From Lumbricus terrestris (Eukaryota; Annelida; Clitellata; Crassiclitellata; Lumbricidae), in the NCBI GenBank assembly GCA_949752735.1, contig OX457036.1, forward strand, positions 17,834,933 to 17,898,932: 64,000 nt of DNA. Direction: 5' to 3'. A model generated the notes under the pieces. The model saw nothing but the letters and a program-made list of their open reading frames with translations, was not told the DNA's origin and did not search any database. Each line of letters opens with the position of its first letter. Position 1 is the first letter of the stretch. Positions 48,428-59,200 of this stretch are shown here, in pieces. A program made the position numbers and the translations under genes.

Positions 48428-50932
48428 CTACACTGCAAAAGGTTTGCTCGACCTCAGTTGCGGTTTGAACGTGACGTCATCGCGATCCCTGGTCGTCGCC
48501 ATGGCAACTGGTTGACTGGTGGCGCCTCCAGTGACCGTCATCGTCATCGTCGTCGTCGGTCTGTGCAGGATCGTAATCTCCTCCTTCGTCGTGACGGTCA
48601 CGACATGCCACTCCTTGCTCAGAGACCTCCGTCCGATCCTCTGCATCGATTCCATGCTATTCGCTGCATCCAACAGATCAACGCTCTTCGACACGGGCAT
48701 TCGCACTCGCCACTCCCTGCTGCCTCCGCCGCCGTTCTGCTTCACCGCTCCCCCGGTCACGGTCGGCGACGCACTACGCTTCCTTGCCGTCAACAGCCCC
48801 TCAGACTTGGCGGCCGATGCCTGGAATCTCTCGATCCCAGACTGCTGGGACTGCTTGGTTCCTATGGAGGGATTTTCCAACTCCAGTTCCTGATCGTCGT
48901 AGGAAAGTTGGACGGCAGAGGTCGCCCCAAAGAGACAACCGGAAGTGTCCCTCTCCTTCTCCTTGTCCTCCTCGCGGCTGATCGTCATCTCATCCGTCCT
49001 TCCCGATGACTGGCTGCGCGCTCGTCTCACCAGTGTTGGCTTAGACGGGGTTGATTGCGGCGGCTCAGAGGTCATCGAAGGTCGTGACCCTAGGTCTTGC
49101 TTCGAACCGATCTCCACCTGTTCCGCTCTCAACGGAACAGCTGGACCTGGTCGGGGTATTCCGCGACCTTTGGTTCCGGTCGATGGATTCCACGATGGCT
49201 TATCCTTGGCAATCGGCGGCTTTTTCCTGATAACGTCCGACTGGGTTGAAAAAGCAATTGAATCTGCATTGAATCTGTCTGACTTTTTGTCGATGACGGG
49301 TGACTCTGAAACTGGTTCCTGGAGGAGAGTGGTAAACGCGTCCGGAGTTTTCTGTGAAGATCCGGGTTCGTTGAAATGAGTCTCGAGGAAGATCTCACCA
49401 GTTGGCACTCCTCCTCCTCCTCCTCCTCTGCCTCTCCCTTCTCCTCCTCCACCTCCTCTGCCTCTCCCTTCTCCTCTGCCTCTCCATTCTCCTTCTTCTT
49501 CTTCTCCTCCTCCTCCTCCTCTGCCTCTCCCTTCTCCTTCTTCTTCTCCTCCTCCTCCTCTGCCACTCCCTTCTCCTCCTCCTCCTCCTCCTCCTCTGCC
49601 TCTCCCTTCTCCTCCTCCTCCTCCTCCTCTGCCTCTCCCTTCTCCTCCTCCTCCTCCTCTCGTGGTGCTGGTCGGTGCCTTAATTTCCAAGCGTCGTCTC
49701 TGATTCTCGCCACGCACTTCAGTGGAGTGCCGATCGACTGCCTGTGGTCCCCAGTGGACGAGACTCTGACCCCGATCCAACGAAGACGTCCCCTGGTGGA
49801 GCAGCGTATCTTTCTCCAACGGCTTCCAAGAAGCAGAACCACCTGACTCTGATCTGTCCAGCGGTGCCGCTTCCCTACCCGGCGATGCTTGAACATTTGG
49901 TGTGAATTTAGCATTACTGTTCAAGGCTTCCTCTTCCCCTCGATGTCTCGGTAGAGAAGCGACAGATGAATCGGTTGCGACAGATCCTGAGACATCCGAA
50001 GTTTTATTATCTTGATCCCTAACGTTAGCAGTTCCACGCATATATCTCTCGTCTTTGAAAGAAGGCTTTGGAGCGAGCGGTGGACGAGCGTTGGGAGACT
50101 GACTCCTGTCCAACAGTTGCGTCACACGTTGGGTTGCATCTCCCTTTGGCTGCATCGGGGGTCGAAGCGTGGGAGACGCACCTCCATTGGTCAGTGGAGT
50201 AACTGGCTTGGTTGGGTCTTCCGATAGCGGAGGACGGATGGACGCTGGCCTCTGTTGTCCCAATCTTTCCGTTGAAATTGGGATTCTTGTATTCTCCGGA
50301 AAAGCAGGTTTGGTTTGGTTTTCCGCCGGCCGCGAAACAAAAGCCTTTCTTCCAACAGGCATTGAAAGTGACTGCAGGGGTTTTGCTGGGCGCGAAGATC
50401 CCTCATTGAAGTAATCATCACGATGAGGTTGTATTTCTGGACTATGAATCATTGCGTGTTGACTCTTCTGTTTGTCCAATAAATCCACGGCACATGAGGA
50501 CAAGATCGTTCGACAGTATTCGCTCAGTTTAACGCCGAACATTTCCCAAAGTGGAATGTCATTCTCCAGAGAAGAGCTCGGTTTAATATCCTTCGCTTCT
50601 GTGGTAGATTTTAATCCGTGCGTGATACACACGGAGGCGTCAGGTTTCCTTGACGCATACATCTCAGTTCCTGCTGGAAGACTATCGCGGAATGCAACGT
50701 CGTGAGTTCTTGTCTCCGACGAGAGTTGTTCCTGGAAGCTCCCACAGGTGGCGTATCTTGTAGGCGGCGGTGGCGGAGGCGATGCGAATGGGTGAGTGGT
50801 GCTGGGGGTGGATGCTGGATGCGTTTCCATCTCCTGGAATTCTGTTTTGTTCTCCGTTGAAGTCGTCGGAGGTAGTGCGGAGTCTGGATCCTCGTCGGAA
50901 AGACTTTCCAGGATGTCATCGATTGACCTCAT
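48428..50932 (-). CDS. Uncharacterised 834-aa low-complexity protein with G/R/E repeats
   Basis: The ORF is open from 50956, but its first in-frame ATG is at 50932 (MRSIDDILESLSDEDPDS). The N-terminal third is Pro/Ser/Thr-rich with a short ordered-looking segment (PLWEMFGVKLSEYCRTI). The middle has SH3-ligand-like proline motifs (RPPLAPKP). Next comes a Gly/Arg/Glu repeat of about 100 residues (EGRGRGGGGG units). The C-terminal part is basic and Ser-rich (VSKSVDLLDAANSMES). Just upstream, TTTCTTCTTTTCTTTGGAAG looks like a 3' splice site, so this may be a large internal or last exon. It is not in a recognised family; a cytoskeletal or scaffold protein is one guess. Codon structure and length favour a real gene. 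Confidence 0.55.
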   Translation of the reverse strand: MRSIDDILESLSDEDPDSALPPTTSTENKTEFQEMETHPASTPSTTHPFASPPPPPPTRYATCGSFQEQLSSETRTHDVAFRDSLPAGTEMYASRKPDASVCITHGLKSTTEAKDIKPSSSLENDIPLWEMFGVKLSEYCRTILSSCAVDLLDKQKSQHAMIHSPEIQPHRDDYFNEGSSRPAKPLQSLSMPVGRKAFVSRPAENQTKPAFPENTRIPISTERLGQQRPASIRPPLSEDPTKPVTPLTNGGASPTLRPPMQPKGDATQRVTQLLDRSQSPNARPPLAPKPSFKDERYMRGTANVRDQDNKTSDVSGSVATDSSVASLPRHRGEEEALNSNAKFTPNVQASPGREAAPLDRSESGGSASWKPLEKDTLLHQGTSSLDRGQSLVHWGPQAVDRHSTEVRGENQRRRLEIKAPTSTTRGGGGGEGRGRGGGGGGEGRGRGGGGGGGEGSGRGGGGEEEGEGRGRGGGGGEEEEGEWRGRGEGRGRGGGGGEGRGRGGGGGGVPTGEIFLETHFNEPGSSQKTPDAFTTLLQEPVSESPVIDKKSDRFNADSIAFSTQSDVIRKKPPIAKDKPSWNPSTGTKGRGIPRPGPAVPLRAEQVEIGSKQDLGSRPSMTSEPPQSTPSKPTLVRRARSQSSGRTDEMTISREEDKEKERDTSGCLFGATSAVQLSYDDQELELENPSIGTKQSQQSGIERFQASAAKSEGLLTARKRSASPTVTGGAVKQNGGGGSREWRVRMPVSKSVDLLDAANSMESMQRIGRRSLSKEWHVVTVTTKEEITILHRPTTTMTMTVTGGATSQPVAMATTRDRDDVTFKPQLRSSKPFAV

Positions 50933-51302
50933 GTGACTTCGTCGCTCCACTTCCAAAGAAAAGAAGAAACAGCATTATTTTCTCGAAAATAATTAACATC
51001 CAAAAATATTTTAAAATTGATAATCTCTCTGGAAAAGCGCGAAGTAGTTCAGACGCAAAATCTCGACATACAAAAATTCAATTAGTAGTGCATTTGTTAG
51101 CCTAATGCCCTAATCCCATGTGAAATGAAATCATTTGAGCATTTGTGAAATTACCACATTCAGTTAAAACGGCTATTCTTTGAAAAAGCAGCGACTCGAA
51201 CAGTGTAGGCACAAATTGTAGAAGGTCAAAAAGGACAATAGCAGGGTTTTTAAAAAGAATTTTTAGAACTAGGCTACATGTACACATGCAACCTCTTCGG
51301 TA
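50933..51302. other. Upstream of the 48428-50932 ORF
   Basis: AT-rich DNA. A polypyrimidine tract plus AG on the minus strand (about 50950-50970) is a candidate acceptor. No other feature. Confidence 0.45.
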
Positions 51303-51669
51303 TACGAGTTAAGATTCGTGCATGGTCCAAATTGCATCAAATTGTATTATGGACTTTATGGTGATGCCCCAGACCGAATGTAGTCCAACGCTCCTATTCC
51401 TGAGTGCACCAATCAAACCGAAAAAATTTTATGATTTTTTTCTATAAATTTGTAAAAATCTCATTTCAAGGACTGCTATATTGCGTGAAACATTGCCTTA
51501 TTTACACTGGAATTAGAAGCTGAGCATGGAAGTATTGCTTCCAAAAAATTCATAAAAACTTTTCGGTTTGATTTGTGCACTCGGAACTAGGTGCGTTTGA
51601 CTACGGTCTGGGGCACCACCAAAATACAATTTGATGCAATTTGGACCATGGCCAGAATCTTAACTCGTA
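51303..51669. mobile_element. Foldback MITE
   Basis: Inverted arms of about 90 bp: ACGAGTTAAGATTC, CATGGTCCAAATTGCATC, AAATTGTATT, GCCCCAGACCG and AGTC[C/A]AACGC on both sides. The target duplication is not resolved. Confidence 0.85.
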
Positions 51670-52029
51670 CACAGTGCTGTACGCAGAACTTTTGAGGTGA
51701 GTACACGCTGCAGCCGTGTTTGACTTGGTTTTACTGAGGAGGGTATACGCGCTGTATACCCGCGTGTTATACCCCGCAGTCGATCGAGTCGTGGGCTACG
51801 ATCGACTTGGCTCGTGCGACGATCGACTCGATCGACTTTGTCGACTCGCCGACCTTTCTACGACTCGATCGACTTGGCTCGGCCGACGATCGACTCGATC
51901 GACTTCGTCGACTCGCCGACCTTTCTACGACTCGATCGACTTGGCTCGGCCGACGATCGACCGATCGACTTCGCGTCGACTTGACCTAATTTTGTCTCTT
52001 GCTCACCATCTGCAGTTACATGATCTTAA

Positions 52030-53110
52030 AATGAAATTAAGCGATAGTGGATCTGTGTCATAAATCTGTGTGACGTAACAATAGGCCTAATTTCGTATTC
52101 TCAGTGAATTTATAGATTTGCACTGTAATCGTAGTGACGTCACAATAGGCCTCGTTTTAGATTATGTAAATGAAACTCAATAATTATAACGGTAGATCTG
52201 TGCAACAATTGAAGTTAGTCACAATAGGCATAGTTTATACTCTCAAAATGTTCTTCTATGACAACAGATCATCGAGGTTAGCCACAATAGGACTATTTCA
52301 TTCTCAAAATGAATTTCTTTAATAGTAGGTCAGTATCATGATCTAGGTGACGTCACAATTGGCCTAGTTTTATATTCTAAAACTGAACGTATAATAGTAG
52401 ATTTGTATAATAATCAGAGCGATGTTGCATTTAAACAGCCCCAGACAGCAGATCTGCATCATAATCGAAATGACGCCACAATTATAGACCTAATTTCGTT
52501 TTTTCCAATGAACTTATTTAACAGTAGAATTGTATTATAATAGAAGTGACGAGACTGACGTCATAAAAGGCCCCGTGTTATATTCGCAAAACGAACATAA
52601 TATACTGTTTGATCTGTATAATAATCGAAGTGACGTCACAATAGACGTTGCTTTTATGCTCAATATGCACTTTTATAATAGTACATTTGTCTATAATCGA
52701 CGTGACGTCACACTAGACCTTGTTTATATTCTCAAAATGCACTTTCATAATAGGTCTGGTACATTTGTATCATAATCAACGTGACGTCACAATTGGCGCT
52801 GTTTTTTTAAATTCTTTATGTGAACTTAATTATAATATAATAGCAAAATTGCATCATAATCAGAGTGACGTTACAATAGGCATAGGCCTAGTTCTGTATT
52901 CTCAGCATTAATGAAATAATATGACGGCAGATCTATGTCCTGATCGAAGTGACGTCACAATAGGCCTAATTTCGTTTTCTCAGTGAACTTATTTAATTGT
53001 AGAATTGTATCATAATCGAAGTGACGTCATAAAAGGTCTCCTTTTATATTCTCAAAATTAACATCTACATGACTTGCATATACAGGCATATAATAGTAGA
53101 TCTGTATCAT
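52030..53110. repeat. Diverged 70-85-bp tandem array carrying TGACGTCA
   Basis: About 13 units of the form ATAATCGAAGTGACGTCACA, ATAGGCCTAGTTTTATATTC, TCAAAATGAACTT, AATAGTAGATCTGTAT. Perfect TGACGTCA occurs at 52135, 52348, 52556, 52631, 52703, 52782, 52950 and 53022; other units have one-base variants. TGACGTCA is the CREB/ATF site. Confidence 0.9.
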
Positions 53111-53117
53111 GCTCATT

Positions 53118-53444
53118 CAGGAGCGGATCCAAGGAAGGGGCCAATCCGGCCATGCCCCACCCCATTCAGAGATTCGCATATGACGTGGTCCCTCTCTCCA
53201 TCAGGTTTTAAAAAAATAAGCTGTAAATCAACGCAACGGGAACAGGAAGGTGAGAGGGAAAGTAGGCCTAGCACTGACTAAAAAAGTCATCAGATTTTAA
53301 AAAACCAAAGTCGTCACGGGTTTTTATAAGTTTTTTAGGCGAAAGACTAAAAAAGATTCTTTCGGCCGAAGACCAAGGAAAATTTCTGTCGGTTCAAGAC
53401 CACAAATTTTGGCCACCCTTCCAAATGTTTTTTAGTCGCTCCTG
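53118..53444. mobile_element. MITE of the GGGGCGGATCC family, degenerate
   Basis: Starts CAGGAGCGGATCC and ends with the inverse of CAGGAGCGACTAAAA. The interior has GGGGCCAATCCGGCCATG, as in 33472-33906, and GACTAAAAAAGTCATCAG. No TSD is visible. Confidence 0.7.
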
Positions 53445-54017
53445 TTACCCTGTATTCGTTCAACTCAAATCGAAAACGCACGCCTATTATAATAGTCAAC
53501 TTTCACAGTTCCGTGCACTAACACAAAATCGACAGCTGCCAAAAGGTTCGTTAGCTGAACTTGTGTGCAAAAACTGTATAGGTCACTTTGAGACTTAAAG
53601 AAATAGTAGGCTAAGTAAAATATTTCTAAGTCGGGTCGAGTAGATGAAACAACGATCGACTCGACTTAGCAAGACTCACGATCGACTCGACTTGCAAGTC
53701 GACGATTTTTCGATCGACTCGACTTGGCAAGACTCACGATCGACTCGACTTGCAAGTCGATCGAGTCGACGATTTTTCGATCGACTCGACTTGGCAAGAC
53801 TCACGATCGACTCGACTTGCAAGTCGATCGAGTCGACGATTTTTCGATCGACTCGACTTGGCCGAGTTATGATCGACTCGATCGATCAACTCGATCGACT
53901 GCGGGGTATACCGCGTGTACCCTCGTTTTTTTAGGCGAGTATACGCTGTCATTTTTTCCCGGAGGTGAGTATACGCCGTATACCCGCGTATACACATTAC
54001 ACAGCCCTGCTCGTACC

Positions 54018-55335
54018 GCCTCTTCTTTACTATCGCATCGTCCATCGTAAATTACTTCCAATCGGATGACGATGACCTTTCTATTATTTCTAGCTGCACA
54101 GAAGTGCTTCTACAACTGCACAAATCCACGTAGAACAGTAGAACCATAACCATTGCAAATTTGGTCAAGAACTGCACGCTGAAAAAAGAACTGGACAATC
54201 GTAAAACAGATTGCTGCTCTCATGTCGCATGGTCATTTGACAGATGAGTAGCCTAAACCTAAAGGCGACAACAGCGAACGAAACAACCATTAGAATGCGC
54301 TGTTAATGTGGGCTAACAATTTGCGTTGATATTTAACCAAGAGGGCAGCAGCAAGAACAACTTCTTCCATTCAGCCCTTCCATACGTGGCATGGACACGA
54401 AACGAACTTTCTTCAACATCAGTGAAACTGTCAACGCTTACCTGTTCGCTGATGCCTGCAATACTCGAGTGAGTCATACTGAGCAGAGAGAGAGGCAGAT
54501 AAACAAGTGCTACCTGTTGCCTTTCCTGTCTCTAATAGCCTACCCAAGTGACAGAGCCTAGAGGGACAATAGGTCACAGTCACTCCTGCATAGTTAAGCC
54601 TAATAAATATTCGTCAATTAATGATGGTAATCAAAGCCTACGACAGTTTGTTAGTCACGTTCTACACCTTCTCCCACTAAGGGTCATTTGCATCATAGAC
54701 TCCGCCCACGGTTTCTGGACCTCTCTGTGCCTTTCTCCCTGTCTGTCGGTCTGACCGTCTAACTGCTTGCCTGTTTGTCTGTTTCTGTCTGTTTCTGTCT
54801 GTTTCTACTTCGCCAGCCATAAGTCTGTAAATTAGTTACCAGCAGTTGTAGTGGGGGAGAGGGCGAGAATGCTAGGGTGTGGATTGATCTTGCTAGGAAC
54901 CCAATTGTGTTGCCTTTCTAGTCTATAGCCTACCCAAGGTCATTAACTTTTCGGCCTGTACCCCAAAGGGAATGTCTCAAAAGGGTTGCTGAAACTGGTG
55001 ACCCTGTTTAAGTGGTCGCATAAGAGGGATCTCTAGGGACGTTAACTATCTTATCAGTATAAGCGGGTACCGGTTTCTTTCACAAAGATATGGCGTCAAT
55101 CGGTTAGCTTTTAATGATCCAATTGCATCCACCCATCTGGACTGAACTCTCAGCATTTCACAAAAATCCAATTAGCAACACAACACACTCACAACAATTA
55201 TATGCCTAGCGTTTGACACGATGATATACTGACAATCAAGAGACTGACGTTCTATGCAACGCGGGGTCACAGGTTCAAATTGTTTAAGAAACTGACAGGA
55301 GTTGTAGACTTGTGGAACGGTTTGGATGGCAACAG
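54018..55335. other. No gene recognised
   Basis: Short TGTCTGTTTCTG repeats at 54770-54810. GTCACAGGTTCAAATTG at about 55266 resembles a B box without a partner. No coding motif is seen. Confidence 0.5.
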
Positions 55336-56860
55336 TAACTGTTAATTCAATTCAATTCAATTCAATTGGTTTATTGATCCACCAAAAAAGCAAAGACAAG
55401 CAGACAATTTTGCTTACAGGATAGTACACACAGTGATTGATTGCTAGTTAAGTAAGCACCCAATACTGAGTGTGGCAGAACCAATAGGCTACCCGAAGGG
55501 AATGATCCCGCTAGTGGGGCCTATTTACCAGAAAATTCATTGGGGTAACAATAGAAGATAAAAAGCAGATGCGATATTAAAGCTTTGAAAGCAAATGAAC
55601 AGAAGCAACGGGATACTTTCCCTCAAAACATATATCAAAAACATAATAATAAGCATGAACATTGGTTAAATAAAGGAGTTCATTTAACATTGTTTAATGT
55701 GTATGCACGGATTTGGATTTTAAACTGAGCGAGACTCCTGGATGCACGAATACTTTCTGGTATGTTATTCCATAAAAGAGGACCCTGGTACTTAATAGAA
55801 AATTTTCTAGTGTTCGTTTTTGCAAAGACACTTATGTAGGCTCTATTATTTCTAATGCCTTTAGTATATAAGTTAGGTCTAAAATAGGATGAGAATGCAA
55901 GTGGAAGAAGGTTGTTGTCATACTTATACATAAATGTACTAGTTTGGATGAATTTAATTTGGGATATTTTTAGCACGTTCAATTGTTGGTATAAGGGGCT
56001 AGTGTGAGCATTAAAGGGAGATTTAGTAATAATTCTTATGGCTTTTTTCTGCAGTCTATTTAGCTTAGTTAGGTGAGTGTCGTATGTAGATGTCCAAATG
56101 AGATTGCAGTAACTTAAGTATGGGTGTATAAGTGTAAAATATAATGTTTTTAGTACATGAGGTGGAAGGAGATAGGCTATTCTGTGAATTATGCCTATAT
56201 TTTTTGAAATTTTTTTGGAAATCTCAGCTGTGTGTATATTCCATTTTAAGTGCTGGTCAATGTGTACCCCCAGGAATTTAGATGAGTATACTTGCGGTAT
56301 TGATATATTATCAATTAGCAAGTTACTATCAGGAGGTGGAGCAAGGTTTTTTTTACTAGATCTAAAAATTATATAACTGGTTTTTGCAATATTCAGGGAA
56401 AGCTTGTTGGCTCTGAACCATTCACTGGCCATTTCTAGGTCATTATTTGCTATTTTAATTAGCTGATCATAAGAGGGGTGGGAGTAAAAAGCATTCGAAT
56501 CGTCAGCAAATAGGATGTAATGTAAAAAAGTTGCAGAGCTAGGGAGGTCATTAATGTATATTAGAAATAAAAGAGGCCCCAGGATTGAGCCTTGAGGGAC
56601 CCCAAAAACAATTTTTTGGAAGCTGGATAATTTCCCATTGCATGAGACTTGTTGGTGACGGTTGTTTAAGTAATTTGTAAACCATGTGAGTGCGATACCT
56701 CTGATCCCATAATTCTCAAGTTTATTTAACAGGATATTGTGGCTGACGGTATCGAAAGCTTTAGCTAAGTCGAGAAAAATGCCAATGGAATATTCATTAT
56801 TATCCATAGCATGAGATATTTTGTCTTGTATATCCAGTAATGACATAAAGGTTGAGTGTT
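55336..56860 (-). mobile_element. CR1-like LINE, 5'-truncated
   Basis: The minus-strand ORF for the RT C-terminal part is followed by a 3' UTR that ends in a (TTGAA)n-type tail (55341-55368), typical of CR1/L2 elements. The 5' break lies within the RT fingers near 56860: an HSTFMSLLDI-like stretch is preceded by stops. Confidence 0.88.
55680..56846 (-). CDS. Reverse transcriptase of a CR1-like LINE, N-terminus missing
   Basis: 388 aa. RT motif A IFLDLAKAFDTVSHNIL (about 23-39), motif B GVPQGSILGPLLFLIYINDL (about 82-101), catalytic box FADDSN (about 113-118), then a thumb region with HPYLSYCNLIWTSTY and LNRLQKKAIRIIT, and a C-terminal KIQIRAYTLNNVK. There are no internal stops, so truncation was recent, but the endonuclease and RT start are gone and it cannot retrotranspose alone. 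The listed Met is internal to the original protein. Confidence 0.9.
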   Translation of the reverse strand: MSLLDIQDKISHAMDNNEYSIGIFLDLAKAFDTVSHNILLNKLENYGIRGIALTWFTNYLNNRHQQVSCNGKLSSFQKIVFGVPQGSILGPLLFLIYINDLPSSATFLHYILFADDSNAFYSHPSYDQLIKIANNDLEMASEWFRANKLSLNIAKTSYIIFRSSKKNLAPPPDSNLLIDNISIPQVYSSKFLGVHIDQHLKWNIHTAEISKKISKNIGIIHRIAYLLPPHVLKTLYFTLIHPYLSYCNLIWTSTYDTHLTKLNRLQKKAIRIITKSPFNAHTSPLYQQLNVLKISQIKFIQTSTFMYKYDNNLLPLAFSSYFRPNLYTKGIRNNRAYISVFAKTNTRKFSIKYQGPLLWNNIPESIRASRSLAQFKIQIRAYTLNNVK

Positions 56861-56954
56861 AATGCACTGTCTCAGCGGACACAATTGCAGCAGCTAGGAA
56901 AAGGTTTAAATGCAGTGGTTCTAACACAGTCTTCTGAACCACTTAAAACCCTTG

Positions 56955-57045
56955 TTATGTTATGTTATGTTGTTATGTTATGTTATGTTATGTTATGCTG
57001 TGCTATGTTATGTTATGTTATGCTGTGCTATGCTATGCTAAACAT
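56955..57045. repeat. (TTATG)n microsatellite
   Basis: GTTATGTTATG with GCTGTGCTATG variants. Confidence 0.95.
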
Positions 57046-57059
57046 GCATGGCATGGGTA

Positions 57060-57255
57060 CCTGATTGGTTTAAGCCATCGGCCTGTAACACGGAGAGTAC
57101 GGGGTTCGAGCATTGCCTGAGGCGATTACTATGTAATGACCTTCATTAGGTTCTTCGCTCAGAGTTACTCAGCGTAATCACTTTCCATGTCGTGTGGTTG
57201 AGTGCACTTCTGCTGGTGACCTTTGGAAGGAGAGGTCAATTATATCAGATGAATT
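57060..57255 (+). mobile_element. tRNA-derived SINE, second family
   Basis: TGGTTTAAGCCATCGGCC (A-box-like) and GGGGTTCGAGCATTG (B-box-like) about 35 bp apart, followed by a body different from the 15955 family (GCGATTACTATGTAATGACC ... TTGGAAGGAGAGGTCAATTA). No second copy in the window confirms it. Confidence 0.45.
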
Positions 57256-57322
57256 AATTTTGCTCTGCATTATATTTTAACCCCCATCAATTAAGATAAA
57301 GTGTTGTGTTGATCTTACTTAC

Positions 57323-57442
57323 TCTCCTTCTGCCAACTTTCATATTCATCTTCTGTCAATTCAAATCGCTTGTCTGTCGTCGTGGTCTTCTTCTTCTGTG
57401 AAGTCTTTGGACTCGGGGTCGACGATCGACCTTTCCGTTTCC
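57323..57442 (-). CDS. Isolated 120-bp exon of an unknown gene
   Basis: On the minus strand, TATTAACAG precedes and GTAAGTAAG follows a 120-bp stretch. It is open only in the frame that makes both introns phase 1; the other two frames contain stops. It encodes about 39 residues: a basic, Ser/Thr-rich start (KRKGRSSTPSPKTSQKKK) and an acidic end (RFELTEDEYESWQKE). The family is not recognised; nuclear or chromatin proteins have such linkers. Neighbouring exons were not found, so the gene would span beyond the surrounding TA-rich repeats. Confidence 0.45.
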
Positions 57443-57499
57443 CTGTTAATACAACATATACACAACTCCATTAATATCACAATTATTATTCCACATAGC

Positions 57500-57511
57500 C
57501 CTACTAGGGCC

Positions 57512-57556
<45 letters not shown>

Positions 57557-57905
57557 ATGCTATTAGGCCATATTAGGTTATGTATATTAATATATATATA
57601 TATATATATATACTTGCCTACGCACATGCTAATGCGCTTAAATGTACAATTATTATATATTTGTATATTTGTACATAATGTATATATATATATATATAAT
57701 TATTCCACACAGCCCTACTATATATATATACTTGCTACGCATTATCATATGCGCTTAAATGTATAGGCTAATTATTGTTATCGACAGCTAGATATTTATA
57801 CACACAAATATAGATCTATTTATATATATATATACATATATATATATGTTCTTGTATATTTGTACATAATGTATTTATACACATATTACATCGTCCATAT
57901 TAGGC
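57500..57905. repeat. Clustered (TA)n runs with short tandem copies
   Basis: TATATATA runs separated by near-copies of ATTATTCCACACAGCCCTAC and CTTGCCTACGCACAT, indicating local duplication. Confidence 0.85.
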
Positions 57906-58645
57906 TATGTATATTAACCCACGTACATGTTATTACGTCCTTGGACTCCATGCCAGTGAAATTAATGTGTTGCATACCCGAAACGAGCACCAGACAGTAG
58001 GCCTATAGTATAGTATGTCTGGTGTTCAATTACACCAAAGTGACTTGAAGTCAGACACTTGACCCTCCCATCGAGTAACTGTAAACATAATCGTAATAGT
58101 AGTAGTAGTCCCCAGACTTCAAAAGCGCCACTCGAAAGCCAAGCGCAGGGCACCAGTTTATTCACGAGCGCTGCGTCGAGTTAAAGGAGTTGTCCAAATG
58201 GTAGTCCAAGGGAAGCCAGAATCCAGGTTTTTCAGATAACAGGGTGGCAGCTCAGATGTTAATGTGGAAGTGGTTACGGTCGAGGATTGGAAGTTGGGAC
58301 TATGGAAGATGGAGCTGGGGGTAGGTGTTGTTTGCTGTCAGACAAAATTTGCAAACGAACGTGTTCCTTGCATTAGTGTCAGGACTGACCGATCGGTGAA
58401 TTGGGGAACGGGATCAATTACCGAGGACGTCTTGGCCGTAGCCCCAAAAGAGGGGACCAGTTACACGGATAAGGAGGGGGAGGGGGAGGAGCGGCTGCCC
58501 CAGAGCCTTCTATCACAGTAATAGAAGGCTCTGGATGGGCTGCTCATAGAATATTCTATAAACGGTAAGACTCGGCGGACATTCCTACAGGGACGAAAAC
58601 GGTTCGACTCAGGTGCTACACGACGAAATTTCATTTAATGGAGAT
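57906..58645. other. No gene confirmed; 85-aa ORF at 58264-58521
   Basis: A plus-strand ORF with MEVVTVEDWKLGLW has no recognised family and no clear splice sites. GAGCCTTCTATCACAG and TAATAGAAGGCTC near 58503-58531 form a 12-bp inverted repeat. Confidence 0.3.
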
Positions 58646-58649
58646 CGAT

Positions 58650-58780
58650 GACGTATATATATATATATTATATTACATAGCATGTATATATTTATATCAA
58701 TCATATAATATATAATATATTCATATATATATATATTTATACATATATATAATTAATATATATATATATATATATTGTAT
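58650..58780. repeat. (TA)n-rich segment
   Basis: ATATATATATTA and related AT runs. Confidence 0.9.
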
Positions 58781-59054
58781 AGGCTACAATGTGCTACATG
58801 ATCGTATACAGAATGCGCGTTGCACAAGTCTGACCAAATGTAAGCTTATATATCCTCTAATGCGGTTTTGCATGAGGCCTATCGCCTATTGCATACTGAG
58901 TGCGTATGCAAGAACATTGGTGAGAATCGATGAATAGCCTACTACACCTACAACAACTTACTAGCCCATGCATACACGAAATAATGAGACAATTCTGTCC
59001 ACGTATACGCCCAACAAAGCACAGAACTTACTAACACGACCAAGGTATCAGACA

Positions 59055-59200
59055 CAGACTCGCACGCGCACACACACACACAAACACAGAGAAAAGAGCA
59101 CATCTATACAAGTATACATGCACAAACATGTCAAACACCAACATACATGTAGGCCCACACAACATACGCACAAGCACACACACACACACACACAAACACA
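59055..59200. repeat. (CA)n microsatellite cluster
   Basis: CACACACACAC runs at about 59065 and 59175 with ACATAC/ACAAAC between. Confidence 0.85.

Larger units (their letters stand above)
51672..54009. mobile_element. Composite hAT-like element with TCGA-rich arms and a CRE array
   Basis: A 2338-bp element. Ends CAGTGCTGT and, inverted, CAGGGCTGT. Flanks CTCGTACA (51664-51671) and CTCGTACC (54010-54017) match in 7 of 8. The subterminal arms (51720-51990 and 53640-53990) are inverted to each other: a GTATACCCGCG region, CCCCGCAGTCGATCGAGT, then tandem GATCGACTCGATCGACTTGG units. The centre is a tandem array of TGACGTCA-bearing units and contains a younger MITE (53118-53444). No transposase ORF is present, so it is non-autonomous. 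Confidence 0.8.

Noticed and set aside
47926..48468. 180-aa plus-strand ORF
   Set aside because: Mostly translation of the ACAG/ACAT microsatellite.
48495..48508. X-box-like GTCGCCATGGCAAC
   Set aside because: Falls inside the 48428-50932 coding frame near its 3' end, not upstream of a start, so no promoter role is supported.
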